From Holtermannia corniformis (lineage: Eukaryota; Basidiomycota; Tremellomycetes; Holtermanniales): a stretch of 64,000 bases of DNA. The stretch lies in assembly GCA_001599935.1 (NCBI GenBank), contig BCIJ01000002.1, positions 642,783-706,782 on the forward strand. The letters are read 5' to 3'. The position numbers were made by a program, and so were the translations under genes. Within the stretch, counting starts at the first letter, position 1. Each line of letters opens with the position of its first letter. Below the pieces are notes generated by a model that worked only from the letters and a program-made list of their open reading frames with translations, was not told the origin of the DNA and made no database searches. Of the stretch, positions 16,745 through 27,971 are shown piece after piece.

Positions 16745-17221
16745 CTAGTCCTCCATCTTGGTCTTGTCGTCCCTCGCTTCCCTACAGTAATGTCAGCATT
16801 CCCTCAGGCACAGTAGAATACAAGACGAACCGGATATACAAGACGTTGTTGCACCTGCGTGAGCGTGTCAGTCATCCGTTGGCAAGGGCGCATCGAGATG
16901 TCAACTCACCGAATGAATACCTCGCCAAGCACGCCGTTCGACTTGCCCTTCTCCATCTCCTCCGTGTTTGCCAGCTACCCGCGCGTCAGTTAAATCACAC
17001 CTTGTCGGTCTATCACCTATGCTACACACCTGCAAGTTCATGTAACCGTCTGTGGAGACGAGGTAGCCCTTGTACTCCAAGCCCCACTTGAGCTTGACGT
17101 AGACGGTCTTGCCGGTCAACTCTTGCAGCAGAGGCTTGGGATTCACGGGCTACGAGGGAGTCAGCATCTATTCTCTCCTCCTTCTATCAGTACGCTGTGT
17201 ACGTACGGCGACGGCAGACAT
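16745..17221 (-). CDS. SMX3: Small nuclear ribonucleoprotein F (SmF)
   Basis: One of the seven Sm proteins forming the ring around spliceosomal snRNAs. Exons join to [38 protein letters not shown], then [30 protein letters not shown] and [22 protein letters not shown] and [21 protein letters not shown] (Sm1) and [15 protein letters not shown] (Sm2) are diagnostic of F rather than other Sm or LSm proteins. The start exon is 15 nt (17207-17221), with a GTACGT donor. Several introns sit in a gene of under 500 bp. It is divergent from NSP1, with 191 bp between the start codons. Confidence 0.94.
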
Positions 17222-17412
17222 TCTGATGGTGTTGATGAGGAGCAAGCAACAGCAGTAGCCGTGGAAGGAAATCGGGTTTGGGTGATTAGGTTAGTTAGGC
17301 GCGCTGGCAGAGTTAGGCGCGCGAATGACCCCGCGTGCCTATCCATGTCTTCAATGGTCAAGTCGCTCAAAGACCTGCTACCCGGCGTATACACGACCAG
17401 AGAGAACCCAGT
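17222..17412. promoter_or_regulatory. Shared SmF/NSP1 promoter
   Basis: This 191-bp interval separates two divergent start codons and must contain both core promoters. I see no TATA box or other named element. Confidence 0.4.
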
Positions 17413-19901
17413 ATGTGTAAGTAGCTGCGTGACAGGCCGAGACAGTCATTGAACTGATACATATAACAACAGCGTTCTCTTTCGGTCAAAACACTGGTAT
17501 GTCCTTGACGAGAGACTGGAAATGTGCACTGATCGCATTCGACAGGTGGTAGCTCTGGAGGCTTCGGCTCAGGGTCTGGCACTGGCGGTGGTGGTCTGTT
17601 CGGTGGAGGAAACGCTGCCAATGGCGGTATGTGATCTCGCACGCATTGTCGGCCTCACTGACGCCGAATATCAGCACAACCTCCCAAATCTCTGTTCGGC
17701 GCCGCGCCAGCTGCAGCGGCTCCTGCGACTACTGGTGGACTCTTCGGTGGTGGAGGTGGAGCAGCGACTCCACCTGCTACTGGAGGCGGGCTATTTGGAG
17801 GCGCAAGCAACAATGCCACGAGCGGAGGCGGCTTGTTTGGAGCAAAGCCTGCTGCATCGACTGCCGGCGGGCTGTTTGGTGGAGGTAACGCGACTGCGAC
17901 ACCGCCTGCGAGTGGAGGAGGACTCTTCGGAGGAGTGAGCAATACCGCATCCCCAGCGCCAGCAGCCGGTGGCTTCTTTGGCTCGGCTCCCGCACCAGCA
18001 GCCGCACCTGCAACAGGCGGTTTCGCAGGCTTTGGTACAGCCAACAGTGCATCAGGCTCGACTACACCGCAATCAAAACCTCCTGCCACCTCTCTCTTTG
18101 GTCAGCCGGCCACAACTCAGGCGCCAGCTGGTGGATCGCTGTTTGGCAATGCAAGCGCCCAACCCGCGGCCCCAGCGACTGGTGGACTGTTCGGCAGCAA
18201 GCCTGCGACGCCTGCGCCTGCGCCTGGAGGACTCTTCGGCGCTGCACCAGCTGCCGGAAGCACCACTCCTGCCGCACCAGCACCGGCAAAGACTGGCTTC
18301 TCATTCGGGAATGCGCCCGCGACCACTTCAGCCCCGCCAAGTACCGGCACTACCCCGTGAGTGGGACGTGTCATGCTTGATCCAGCTGACGTTTTTGACA
18401 GCGCTTCAGAACCACCTAAAGCTGGCGGTCTCTTTTCAGGATTTACCCCGAGCGCGACTACGGCTGGCTCGACATCAACCCCAGCACCGGCGGCGGCTGT
18501 TCCAGCCCCTGCCAAGTCGCTGTTCGGCGGCGGTGGATTGTTCGGTGCCAAGCCGGCAGACGGGGCTGCTACGCCTCCTCCTGCTGCTCCTGCGGCCGGT
18601 GGCCTGTTTGGTGCCAAGACAGCTGAGGCGGAGAAGAAGGACGAGGCGCCCAAGACGGGTGGCTTGAGCTTTGGCGGGTTCGGCGCAGCCGCGCCTGCGG
18701 CGGGAACGACCGAAGCTCCCAAGGCAGGTGGGATGTTCGGTGCGAAACCTGCCGAATTGACAGCGACCCCCGCTGCTCCAGTAGGTGGCCTGTTCGGTGC
18801 AAAGCCAGCAGAGGCACCCGCAACCACGGGCGGCCTTTTCGGTGCGAAGCCTGCTGATGCTGCCAAGCCAGCAGACAACCCCGCTGCGACCGGTGGCTTG
18901 TTTGGTGCGAAGCCAGCGGACACGGCGACACCTGCGCCTGCTACCGGTGGGCTGTTCGGCGCCGCACCCAAGCCCGCCGAGACGAGCGCAGCGGCTCCCA
19001 CAGGCGGCTTGTTCGGTGCCAAACCTGCGGAAACGACGACGACGCCCGCTGCCGGAGGTCTGTTTGGTGCCAAGCCTACCGCACCTGCGACAACGCCAGT
19101 AGCAACTGTTCCGGCCCCCGCTGCCGGTGGCGCGAGTGAGCCTGCGCCATCCCTACTACGTGGCAAGACGCTCGAGGAGATTGTGGATGGATGGAACCGA
19201 GACTTGGAAGTGCAAGTCAAGGAGTTTGAACGCCAAGCGGGCGAGGTGCGCGAGTGGGACAAGGTGCTCGTCAAGAACGGCAATCAAGTGGGTCGCTTAA
19301 CAAAATGGCAAGGTTTGAGCTGACCAGGGCAGATTGCGACACTGCATCAACAGGTCGCTGCGGCTCAGCAGACGCAGGCGGGCGTCAATGACTCGCTTGG
19401 TGCGATTGAGAGTCAGCAGAATGCGATCGAGGCGTTGTTGGTGAGCTTTGAGCGTGAGAGCAAGGATATCTTCGAGGGGAGTAATGGGATGCGCAAGGCT
19501 GGGATGGACATTGGCCCCGCGGATGCCGAGCGTGAAAAGGCGTGAGTGGCTACAGATAGGCTTGGCTTGAGACTGATGACCCGAACAGGTACACGCTCGC
19601 GGAGGACCTCAACAAGCAGCTTGACGACCTGTCGCGCAACTTGTCATCCATGATTGAAGAGGTCAACACGCTGTCCAACACGACCCCGAGCACGGCCGAC
19701 GGCCCCGAAGATTCGATTTCACAGATCGCCGCCATCCTCAATGCTCATCTCTCGAGCCTGCAGTGGATCGACAGCCACGCTGGTGAGCTGCAGGACCGTG
19801 TCAGTGAGCTCGAGGACAAGCAGGCCGGTCGCGGTGCGGACGGCTACGGGAATGGTGCGGAACGGGGTGGGCGGCAGCGCGGGTTTGGGCTGAGACGGTG
19901 A
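17413..19901 (+). CDS. NSP1: FG nucleoporin Nsp1/Nup62, GLFG-rich
   Basis: Central-channel nucleoporin that forms the permeability barrier and, through its C terminus, the Nsp1 coiled-coil subcomplex. The C-terminal domain is clear: LLRGKTLEEIVDGWNRDLE, REWDKVLVKNGNQI and later heptads to the end. The N-terminal two-thirds is Gly/Ala/Pro/Thr-rich with repeats mostly of the GGLFGAKPA type; I count sixteen GLFG, plus SLFG, GMFG and a few FSFG. Family members usually carry FxFG-type repeats. The favoured start is ATG 17413-17415 in a 4-nt first exon, intron 17417-17472, then exon giving MSFSFGQNTGGSSGGFG. A longer N terminus from an upstream ATG is possible but less family-like. The frame ends at TGA 19899-19901. 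Confidence 0.92.
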
Positions 19902-20063
19902 TGCATTTCCATTGCTTGCGGTGTGCTAGAGCTCGTAGCAATGATCACCGTCGCACAAACGACCGAGTCGGGCGTGACGAGAAAAGTCAAGAGTGCGCCA
20001 GCGGCAGGTCTAGACGGCGCTGCACGAGTACGCAAACGACCTCATCGGTATAGCAAAGGCAAC

Positions 20064-21952
20064 ATGGCTGGCCAGCAAGAGATGCGCTACTTTTCAACCC
20101 GCGGTGGGGACGAGACACTCAGCTTTGAAGAGGTGTGTACCACCTTGTGTCAAGCTGTATACAGTGTAGCTGACCTGCATAGGCTGTCTTGACCGGTCTC
20201 GCACCTAATGGAGGGTGAGTCTCTTCCTGCCTAGCGAGTTTCTGAGCTGATTCGTGCCAGCCTCTACATCCCCGACCACATCCCATCCCTCCCGGCCGAC
20301 TGGCAAACGGCCTGGGCAGGTCTCTCCTTCCCCGAGCTCTCGTTCCAGATCCTCTCTCTCTTCATTCCCGAATCCTCTATCCCCTCTGACTCCCTCAAGG
20401 AGATCATCAACAAGTCGTATTCGACCTTCCGCCACGAGAACACGACGCCGCTCCGGCAAACGGGTGAGCGCGAGTTCGTGCTCGAGCTCTGGCACGGCCC
20501 GACCTGGGCGTTCAAGGACGTCGCGTTGCAGTTCCTCGGCAACGTCTTTGACTTTTGCTTGCAGCGCAAGAATGCAAACTTGAAGCCGGACGAGAAGCGG
20601 CACGAGTTGACGGTGGTGGGGGCTACGAGCGGTGACACTGGCAGGTGCGTGCGCAGCGCCATGTGGAGATTGTCGGCTCACCCTGGTGCAGTGCTGCTAT
20701 CTACGGTCTTCGCTCAAAGCCTTCCGTCTCCATCTTCATCCTCTACCCAGAGGGTCGTGTCTCGCCCATCCAGCTCGCGCAAATGGCGACCGTGCCAGAC
20801 GAGAACGTGCACTGTGTTGCTGTCCAGAACGCCGACTTTGACGCTTGCCAGTCGATTGTCAAGTCGCTCTTCTCGGACAAGGAGTTCAACGCGACGCACC
20901 GCCTCGGCGCCATCAACAGCATCAACTGGGCGCGTATCCTCGCCCAGATTGTCTACTACTTCCACGCGTGGTTGAGCTTGCCCGCCGAGCAGCGCGGTGC
21001 CAACGGTGACGAGGTCCAGTTCACTGTCCCGACTGGTAACTTTGGCGATATCCTCGCCGGGTACTTTGCCAAGCGCCTTGGCTTGCCGATGCGTGAACTT
21101 GTCGTCGCGACCAACGAAAACGACATCCTCGAGCGCTTCTGGAAGACTGGTCGGTATGAAAAGGAGGACTCGTCGGCTACCACCAAGCAAGCGCCCGAGA
21201 CTGCCGTTGTCGAGGGCTCTTCGGACGGTGCGCAGGCTCAGCACGTTTCGGCCGTCAAGACGACTCACTCGCCTGCCATGGACATTTTGGTGTCGAGCAA
21301 CTTTGAGCGTTTGCTGTACTACCTTGCTCTCGAGACCGGTAGCGGCGATCGTGCCGAAGCTCAAGCAAAGCTCAACAGCTGGATGGATGCGCTCAAGACT
21401 GAGGGCAAGGTGGACATGGGTCCCGAGGTGCAAAAGGCGGCTCGCCGCGACTTTTTCGCTGAGCGCGTGTCGGACCAGCAGGTGAGTGGGTAACACACCC
21501 TCTGTGCAGCGGCTGACAAGCTTGGTAGACTCTCGAGCAGATCCAAAAGTCGTACAGTGCTACTGACAAGTACGGTCCGTACGTTGTTGACCCGCACACG
21601 GCTGTCGGGTTGGCGGCTTCGACTCGGGCCAGGCAAGCTTCGTACGATGCGCATTTCGTTTGCATCACACACTGATGTGCTCAGGCCTGCCAACACCACC
21701 CACATCACTCTCGCTACCGCGCACCCTGCAAAGTTCAGCGAAGCCGTTCAGCTCGCTCTGCCCAAGGGCAAGTACACGGCGTTTGACTTTGAGGCCCAAG
21801 TGTTGCCCGACGAGCTCAAGACGCTGCAAAGCATGGAGCAGCGTGTGCACAAGGTGCACGGTGAAAAGGGTGTGCGCGAGCTGATCGAGCGCATCCGGAG
21901 GGAGAATGGCGAGATCCAGAGCAAGGTGGCTGGTGGGATCGGGTCGATCTAA
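20064..21952 (+). CDS. THR4: Threonine synthase
   Basis: PLP enzyme converting O-phosphohomoserine to threonine, last step of the pathway. The start MAGQQEMRYFSTRGGDETLSFEEA is typical, followed by VLTGLAPNGGLYIPDHIP across the first two introns. The PLP lysine lies in WHGPTWAFKDVALQFLGN, and the phosphate-binding loop GATSGDTGSAA is restored by the intron at about 20645-20689. VPTGNFGDILAGYFAKRLGLP and the C-terminal block are conserved. The protein runs to GIGSI. There are five or so introns. A Gln/Ser/Thr-rich insert (about 21170-21260) is probably a surface loop. No Gcn4-type site is evident in the 160-bp upstream region. Confidence 0.96.
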
Positions 21953-22104
21953 GGCTCGCTTGGGATGCACGACTGCCACACTCGGCGTTTCGGCGTTTCA
22001 CCAGGATTGGAGGTTTGGCAGCCATCTTTGACCGTCCGTTCGTTTGTTGTTATCGTGTCTTCCACGTCGTCACCAATCTCGTAGGATAGCAACGCACCGT
22101 CAAG

Positions 22105-23245
22105 ATGGAGTACCTCGACCGCTTGTTTGCAGAGTTCCACAAGGCGCCAGTGAAGGCGCCCAGCGGGTGGTCATGGCACACGACCAAACCCGAGCATCTC
22201 GTCGACTTGACCCAGCTCTCGCTCTGGGCGACGGTCGCGATGGTGCTCAACAACCCCATCTACTGGAATCTGGTTGCGAGGAATGGTGTGTACCTATTTC
22301 ATGAACCTGTAAATTCAATCCGAGCTCATGCGACTTACCCAGAATACCGCAACAAGACGCTGCAGAAGGCACTTGGCTCGCCTCGCAACGCGTGCTACTT
22401 CCTCGCCGTCACCATCTTTTCTTTGGGTATTGCGAGAGATGCGCTGTGAGCTCCTGTCGACCTGATTTGATATTGCTAACTCGTATAGCTTCGAGTACGC
22501 GCTCCGTGAGCAACCGACCCACCATCTGCTTGCCCAGCCGTTGGTGAAAGTCGCAGCGGCTGCCATCTTTGTCGTCGGTCAGATCTTTGTTCTTACAAGC
22601 ATCTACGCGCTCGGCATCACTGGTGCGTACCACTACATGGAATGAGCTCGGTGCTGACGAGTACAGGTACTTATCTCGGCGATTACTGTGGCATTTTGAT
22701 GTCGGAGCGCGTCACGGGCTTTCCTTTCAATGTGCTCAACGACCCGATGTATGTTGGATCCGCCATGGCTTTCCTCGGTACCGCTCTGTGGTACGTCTTG
22801 CTCACAATACAGTGTGGAGTTGACTGACGCCTATCAGGTACGAGTCGCCTGCTGGCATCCTCGTTGCGGCTGTCGTATTCGTCGTCTACCAGATCGCGCT
22901 TGCGTACGAGGGGTGAGCCCGGGTCACGCACTTGTCTCGTCTCGTACTAAAACCTGCAGTCCTTTCACCGACAAGATCTACGCCAACAAGGACGCTGCAT
23001 CGTCCAAAAAGACTGACGCCGTCACGGCCGACACCGCCTCGCCATCAACTCCCACCAAAGCCAAGCCCGCCACCTCTACAGGCACCTACGCCCAAGCTGC
23101 CGCTGAAGACCGCGGCAAGAACGGCCTGCCATCAACGACGCCTAAGGCGCAGCGCACAGCCGTGCTCCAAACAGCTGGAGGTGAGGCCGCGAGCCCTATG
23201 CGCATGACGCGCAGCCGGAGCCGCGCGCGCGTAGACGAAGACTAG
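22105..23245 (+). CDS. OPI3: Phospholipid methyltransferase (Opi3/PEM2 type) with long hydrophilic tail
   Basis: ER membrane enzyme making phosphatidylcholine by methylating phosphatidyl-mono- and dimethylethanolamine. [40 protein letters not shown] and [20 protein letters not shown] are the family's conserved blocks, with several hydrophobic membrane segments. After [19 protein letters not shown], where the family normally stops soon, the frame continues for about 85 residues of Ala/Thr/Ser/Pro/Lys-rich sequence ending [15 protein letters not shown]. Exons join at ARN-EYRNK, at ARDAL-FEYAL, after GIT, near ALWYESPAG and at YEGPF. Start ATG 22105 gives [15 protein letters not shown]. Confidence 0.93.
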
Positions 23246-23475
23246 AGCACGGACGAAGACGGGGATACAACGTGTGGAGAAGCCTGATCAAGCGGGACGG
23301 GCGGGGTGGAAAAGGGGGATACAGATACGCAACTCAACTTGTTGTACCAGCGAGCGAGCGCGTGGTAGAGCGGGATGCTAGATTCAACTTTCGTCGCATA
23401 GTCGTGAGGTGCAAAGCTCACCAGATACAGGGAAAGCGTTACATGTTCTTCGTCTCGATAACAACTGAATTCGAT
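23246..23475. other. OPI3 3' flank
   Basis: Between the stop of OPI3 and the stop of the minus-strand small gene. No feature is seen beyond probable overlapping 3' UTRs. Confidence 0.4.
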
Positions 23476-23763
23476 TTAGGGCCTGGGTGTGCTAGCCAGC
23501 GAAGGCAAGAGTAGGGTCATAGGTATCAATTGCGTCGTCTTCCAAACCGTCTCCAGTCTCGCAGGGGCTTCCGCTTCTGACGGCTGACCGGCAGTGAATA
23601 GGTGAGTTTGCCACGCAGAGCACGAATCAATCATCCCGCGCTCGCTCGTCATCCTCGAAGTATGATACCACCACTCGTGTGCGTGCGCTTTCTCGCCCCC
23701 GTGCACCGCTTGATACCTGTACGAACCCTTCTGCTTGGATGTGCGCGGATCGTCGGTGCTCAT
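23476..23763 (-). CDS. Unrecognised small protein, tandem paralogue A (95 aa)
   Basis: A single uninterrupted frame from ATG 23761-23763 (MSTDDPRTSKQKGSYRYQ) to stop. I do not know the family. It aligns along its length with the next gene on the same strand (24160-24484), sharing WYHTSR, GMIDxCSxWQxHLF and GQPxxxxAP. The two ATGs fall at equivalent places. Sequence divergence with the same reading frame kept argues that both are or were under protein-level selection. There is no signal peptide or membrane segment; several His and Trp residues are conserved. It is flanked by OPI3 (tail to tail). Confidence 0.55.
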   Translation of the reverse strand: MSTDDPRTSKQKGSYRYQAVHGGEKAHAHEWWYHTSRMTSERGMIDSCSAWQTHLFTAGQPSEAEAPARLETVWKTTQLIPMTLLLPSLASTPRP

Positions 23764-24159
23764 GCTAAGAAGTGGGTGTATGGCTTATACAAGGCGCGCT
23801 ATTTGAGGACTTGGGAGGTGGAGCATGTATGAAAGGATGTACGACGTGGTACGACTGTGGCTTGAGTGGTCGGATTCCGGTAATTGATGACGTCCAGAGA
23901 GAACTGTATATGGCTATGACAATGCTGCTATCAATGGGAGAGAGGATGAGCTGGGTAGACGACAGCTATAAGGATCAGGCAATGAGATCAGACCGAATTG
24001 GGGCGCAGCTAAACGCGGCCGCTTGAGTCGCAAGGCGAAATGAGCTTCAGGGAATGCATACGCGGATTAACATAGCATGTACTTTACATGGACAGGCCAC
24101 CGGCTTCAGCATTAACGGCGGTGACCAGTACGCAGCTTTGACAGTGACGACGGCTCCAA
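23764..24159. other. Spacer between the two paralogues
   Basis: Must hold the promoter of the 23476-23763 gene. Small frames exist on the plus strand (for example 23772-24026) but none resembles a known protein. Nothing else is seen. Confidence 0.35.
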
Positions 24160-24484
24160 TCAGCCCTGATCTTTAGAGTAGAGATGTGCAGGTTCCGTGA
24201 CTGGCGTGGTAGTGATCTCACTGATGAGGATCGCAAACGGTTTGAGCCGCTGGTCCCAGTGTGACATGAGAACCTTCGGCGCCTCTTCGACGCACGGTTG
24301 ACCGTCCACGAATAGATGAGACTGCCAGTGGGAACAGGCGTCGATCATACCAGGGGAGCCAGTTGACCGGGAAGTGTGATACCAGAAACTGTGCTTGTGG
24401 GGTGGCTCACCTCCATGCGAGGCCAAGTACGGGTACGCGCCATACGATTTGGACACGATGGGGTCGGGTGGCACTGCTGACATT
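24160..24484 (-). CDS. Unrecognised small protein, tandem paralogue B (107 aa)
   Basis: The frame starts at ATG 24482-24484 (MSAVPPDPIVSKSYGAYPYL) and runs to a stop at 24160. The open frame continues upstream to about 24672 without an ATG, so an unseen spliced 5' exon is possible. It is homologous to the 23476-23763 product over about 85 residues: SHGGEPPHKHSFWYHTSR against VHGGEKAHAHEWWYHTSR, and GMIDACSHWQSHLF against GMIDSCSAWQTHLF. It has an additional C-terminal tail (TEPAHLYSKDQG). Function is unknown. Confidence 0.55.
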
Positions 24485-24931
24485 GGCTTGTAGACAAGCG
24501 CGTCTAGGGCTATCAGTTCACCGACTGCAGCCTGAGAACAGTTCCGATCCGCAACAACGGATCTGAGACCGGGGCCGGTGCGAACTCTATTGTCCTTTGG
24601 GTAGCGCGCACCGACGCAAGCTTCCCTTTGAGATGTAAAGACGTGCACTCGGCCATCAGACCTGAGGTTCACGCTGTGAATCGCAGGTCAATGCCCGCAT
24701 CTCCTCATGGATAGCTTCGGAGAGCTTTCCGGCGGCTCAGGTGACTGGACTGGATCGGACCGAAGCACGGTGATGCCACGTGGAGTGACAGTTACGGCAT
24801 GCTGCAGATGATATGAAAGAGTGAGCTCGGGAGTTGACCGCGACTCAAGCAGAGTCAGGCATTGCGTCAGTAAACGAAACGAGTCAAGACGAGACTAGAC
24901 AGCCTCAACGACCGCAGCCGCTACATCCATC
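24485..24931. promoter_or_regulatory. Divergent upstream region of paralogue B and the allantoicase fusion
   Basis: About 450 bp with no gene seen beyond the ATG-less extension of the minus frame. In many fungi allantoin genes are under GATA-factor nitrogen control; here I find only weak matches (GGATAG near 24707, TGATAT near 24807), not a clear GATAAG cluster. Confidence 0.35.
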
Positions 24932-27900
24932 ATGGCTGCCGGTAATGTGACCCGAGTTGCACTCGACACATTCGACACGCAGATCAAGTCGACCGTCATC
25001 GGTGAGCCGAAATGTCACCAGCTGAAACCATGCTGACGGCAAGCAGAGGTCTCGTCAGCTTCGCTCGGCGCCAAGGTCCTTTCATGCTCGGACGAGTTCT
25101 TCGAGTCAGCGTCCAACCTGATCAAAGTCGGGGTGCGCACAGGCACCGAGTCTTATCTGTTGGGCGTGCTAACGACGTACAGCCGGCACTCAGCTTGAAA
25201 GGTCAATTCGGTCCCAGTGGTGCGCGTTACGATGGATGGGAGACGCGCAGGCATAACCCTGCGTTTGACTGGGCTATCATTTCGCTTGGGCCTCGCGCGT
25301 CATCACTCAAGTACGTCGACATCGATACAGCCCACTTCAAAGGCAACGAGGGACCCGAGGGCGAGGTGCTAGGACTTTGGCTTGACAAGACGGTTGAAGA
25401 TGAGACCAAGCTCAAGGACAGGGATGCACGCTGGCAGGTCGTGTGCGAGAGGGTTGAGCTCGGGCCCGACAGCCGACACGTCTTCAAGCTCGAGGGCGCG
25501 GAAGGCAAATATAGCCATCTGATGTTGAGGATGATTCCAGATGGCGGCTTCGTACGTTCTTCGCAACATGACAGTTACCCTTGCTAAGACCATACAGGGT
25601 CGGTTCCGAGCATATGGCGTCCCGCTCCCACCTACCCCGCTTCCTCTCGCCTCGATCCCAACCTCTACAGCGGGTACAAGTACAATTCAGCCCATTGACT
25701 TGGCGTCCGCTTTGTTCTCTGCACGACCGGTTGCTGCTTCCGACGCAAACTTTGCGCCACCGAGTAACTTGTTGCTACCAGGCCGTGGGCACGATATGAG
25801 CGATGGCTGGGAGACGCGCCGTAGCAGGATCAGGCGCGGTGAGGCACCACGAGAGCGCAAGGAGTGGGCGATTATCAAACTGTGAGCTCGAGGAGCCATG
25901 CGAACAGGAACTCTGGCTGACGACGCAGCGCCTCAACGGGCACGATTCTCTACACCGAGGTCGACTCGGCGTGGCATGTTGGCAACTACCCAGTCGTGAG
26001 TTCTGAGGTTTGCAGGTGACACCATCTTATACACTGTTCGCAGGAATGCACACTCGAGGCTACCCTCACGGACGATGACGTACCAGCTGCTGACGCGGCG
26101 TGGATTCCGCTCGTGGAAAAGAAGCCGCTCGGCCCACACCGTCAGCACTGGTTCAAGGCAGAAGTCTCGGCCAAATCCGTCTGGTCCCACGTCCGGGTCA
26201 CCATCTTCCCCGATGGTGGTCTCAAGCGCTTGCGTGTGTATGGGTACCCAGCAATCGCATCTGCATCTGCCGCATCGCCGTTCGAGGAGGAGCAAATCCC
26301 AACCCTGCAACTGCTGCCGTTGACCGTCGAAGCATTCAAGCCGTACGGGCACGTCATCCAGGCGTTTGGACTGCCTACGTCGGCGCCAAAGGGGACAGCT
26401 GTCAGTGTCGCCAATCAGGGGACGGCGTTCAAATACCATAAACTTGCGCCTGTCAAGCACACGTACCCTGCAGGATTGCTGAAAAGTGGCGAGCTCAGCG
26501 TCGGATTGATCCGCGCGCAGCCATTGAAAAAGGTCGGCGAGAGGGTCGAGGTCAAGATGCTGGAACGACACCGTCATACGACCCAGGCGTTTGTGCCGAT
26601 GGGTAAGGGTCGCCATGGGCAGGGCCTGCCGCAGGGTGGGGCGTACGTGGTGATCGCTGCGTTGAACGGGCCGGGTGCGTGCCTTCTTCAGTGGCTCTGT
26701 GCGTAGAGCACTGACGAACTACTTAGATGATCAGCCGATCAAGTCGACCTTGCGGGCGTTCCTGGCTACTCAGAGCCAGGGCGTGTCGTACAGTCAAGGC
26801 ATCTGGCGTGAGTAAGCATGGGCAGGTAGAAAGGCACGCCCTGACAATCTCAGATCATTCGATGATGACTGTCGAGGCGGTTCGTGACACCTGACAGGAA
26901 GCATCACATACTGACTTAGTGCAACAGCCTCTCGACTATGCAGCCATCGAAGCGGTATGTCATGTATGCTGTTACAGTGACAGTATGCTGAGCTATTTCA
27001 GCAAATCGGCGAGACCGGCAACATCCTTGACTGCGAGACACGGCGATACGAGGACACCCCGTTCGCCTACCTTGACATCCCATCCGACTTTACTGGTGTC
27101 CCGGAGGCCCGACAGACCCCTGCGGCGGTCCCACCACCAATCGCGCCCGTCGCAAAGGCGTCGCTTCTTTCGTCAATCTTGCCGCGATCAACATCCGAGC
27201 CTATTCCGTGCGAGCCCTTGACGCCAGCTGCCTTTGCCGAGTTTGGACAAGTGATTCAGGCTTATCCCGACCCGGCGACGAGGCTATCTGGCCAAGTCGT
27301 ATTCGGCGGACCGCCCGCTCCAGCAGAAAAGTACATGTGGTTGGCACACCTCGAGGAAACGTATGACAAGAAGGACAACATGGCAATCAGCGTTTTCAGG
27401 AGCACCGTCAAGGAGGGCTTGGAGCGCGGCAAGGCCTTTGATCTGCGCTTCATGGAGAGGTGAGTGATCCTGAACACACCGAGTCAAAGCTGACGATACC
27501 AGGCATGCGCACACGACGCAGGCATTCATTCCCATGGGTAAACCCTCCGTACGTAGCACATGTCGCTCTCAGCTTTCGGCTTACAATCAAAAGTGGCCTG
27601 GCAAGGGCGAAGACGCATTGCCAGAGGGTGGCGTCATGATTGTTGTTGTCGCAAAGACTGGCACCGACGGCAAGCCGGATGCTTCGACTATACGCGCGTT
27701 CCAGATGGAGTCGAATCAAGGCATCAATTATGCTGCTGGTGTCTGGCGTAAGTCAATCCATTATCATTTGCTGCGATCTGATCCCTCTCGCAGACCACCC
27801 AGCTTTGACACTCGATGCGACGCTTGATTACGCAGTTGTAGAAGCACAACTCGCGACGGATGGCTCGGAGCCATCGGACTGCGAATTGATCGAGTACGCC

Positions 27901-27939
27901 GATGAGGTATTCGGCCGGATCCTTGTTCCATCGTCCTAG
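24932..27939 (+). CDS. DAL2,3,3: Allantoicase fused to two ureidoglycolate lyase domains
   Basis: Carries out consecutive steps of purine breakdown: allantoate to ureidoglycolate plus urea, then ureidoglycolate to glyoxylate plus urea. The first ~340 residues hold two allantoicase repeats, each with a DGWETRRxR/H block ([19 protein letters not shown] and [17 protein letters not shown]). Two ureidoglycolate lyase domains follow: one from [20 protein letters not shown] with [13 protein letters not shown], and one from [20 protein letters not shown] with [13 protein letters not shown]. Both end in a W-HH/HP motif ([24 protein letters not shown]). Introns are about ten, including 25001-25045. I recall the same allantoicase-lyase-lyase order in Cryptococcus under the name DAL2,3,3. 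It starts at ATG 24932 and converges on the next gene with stops only about 30 bp apart. Confidence 0.95.
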
Positions 27940-27971
27940 TTCAGCATCCATGCATTGAGTTGCTTTCGTGC

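Noticed and set aside
18117..19283. 388-codon open frame on the minus strand
   Set aside because: It is antisense to the NSP1 repeat region; the Gly/Ala/Pro/Asn composition is the mirror of GLFG repeats and has no start or splice support.
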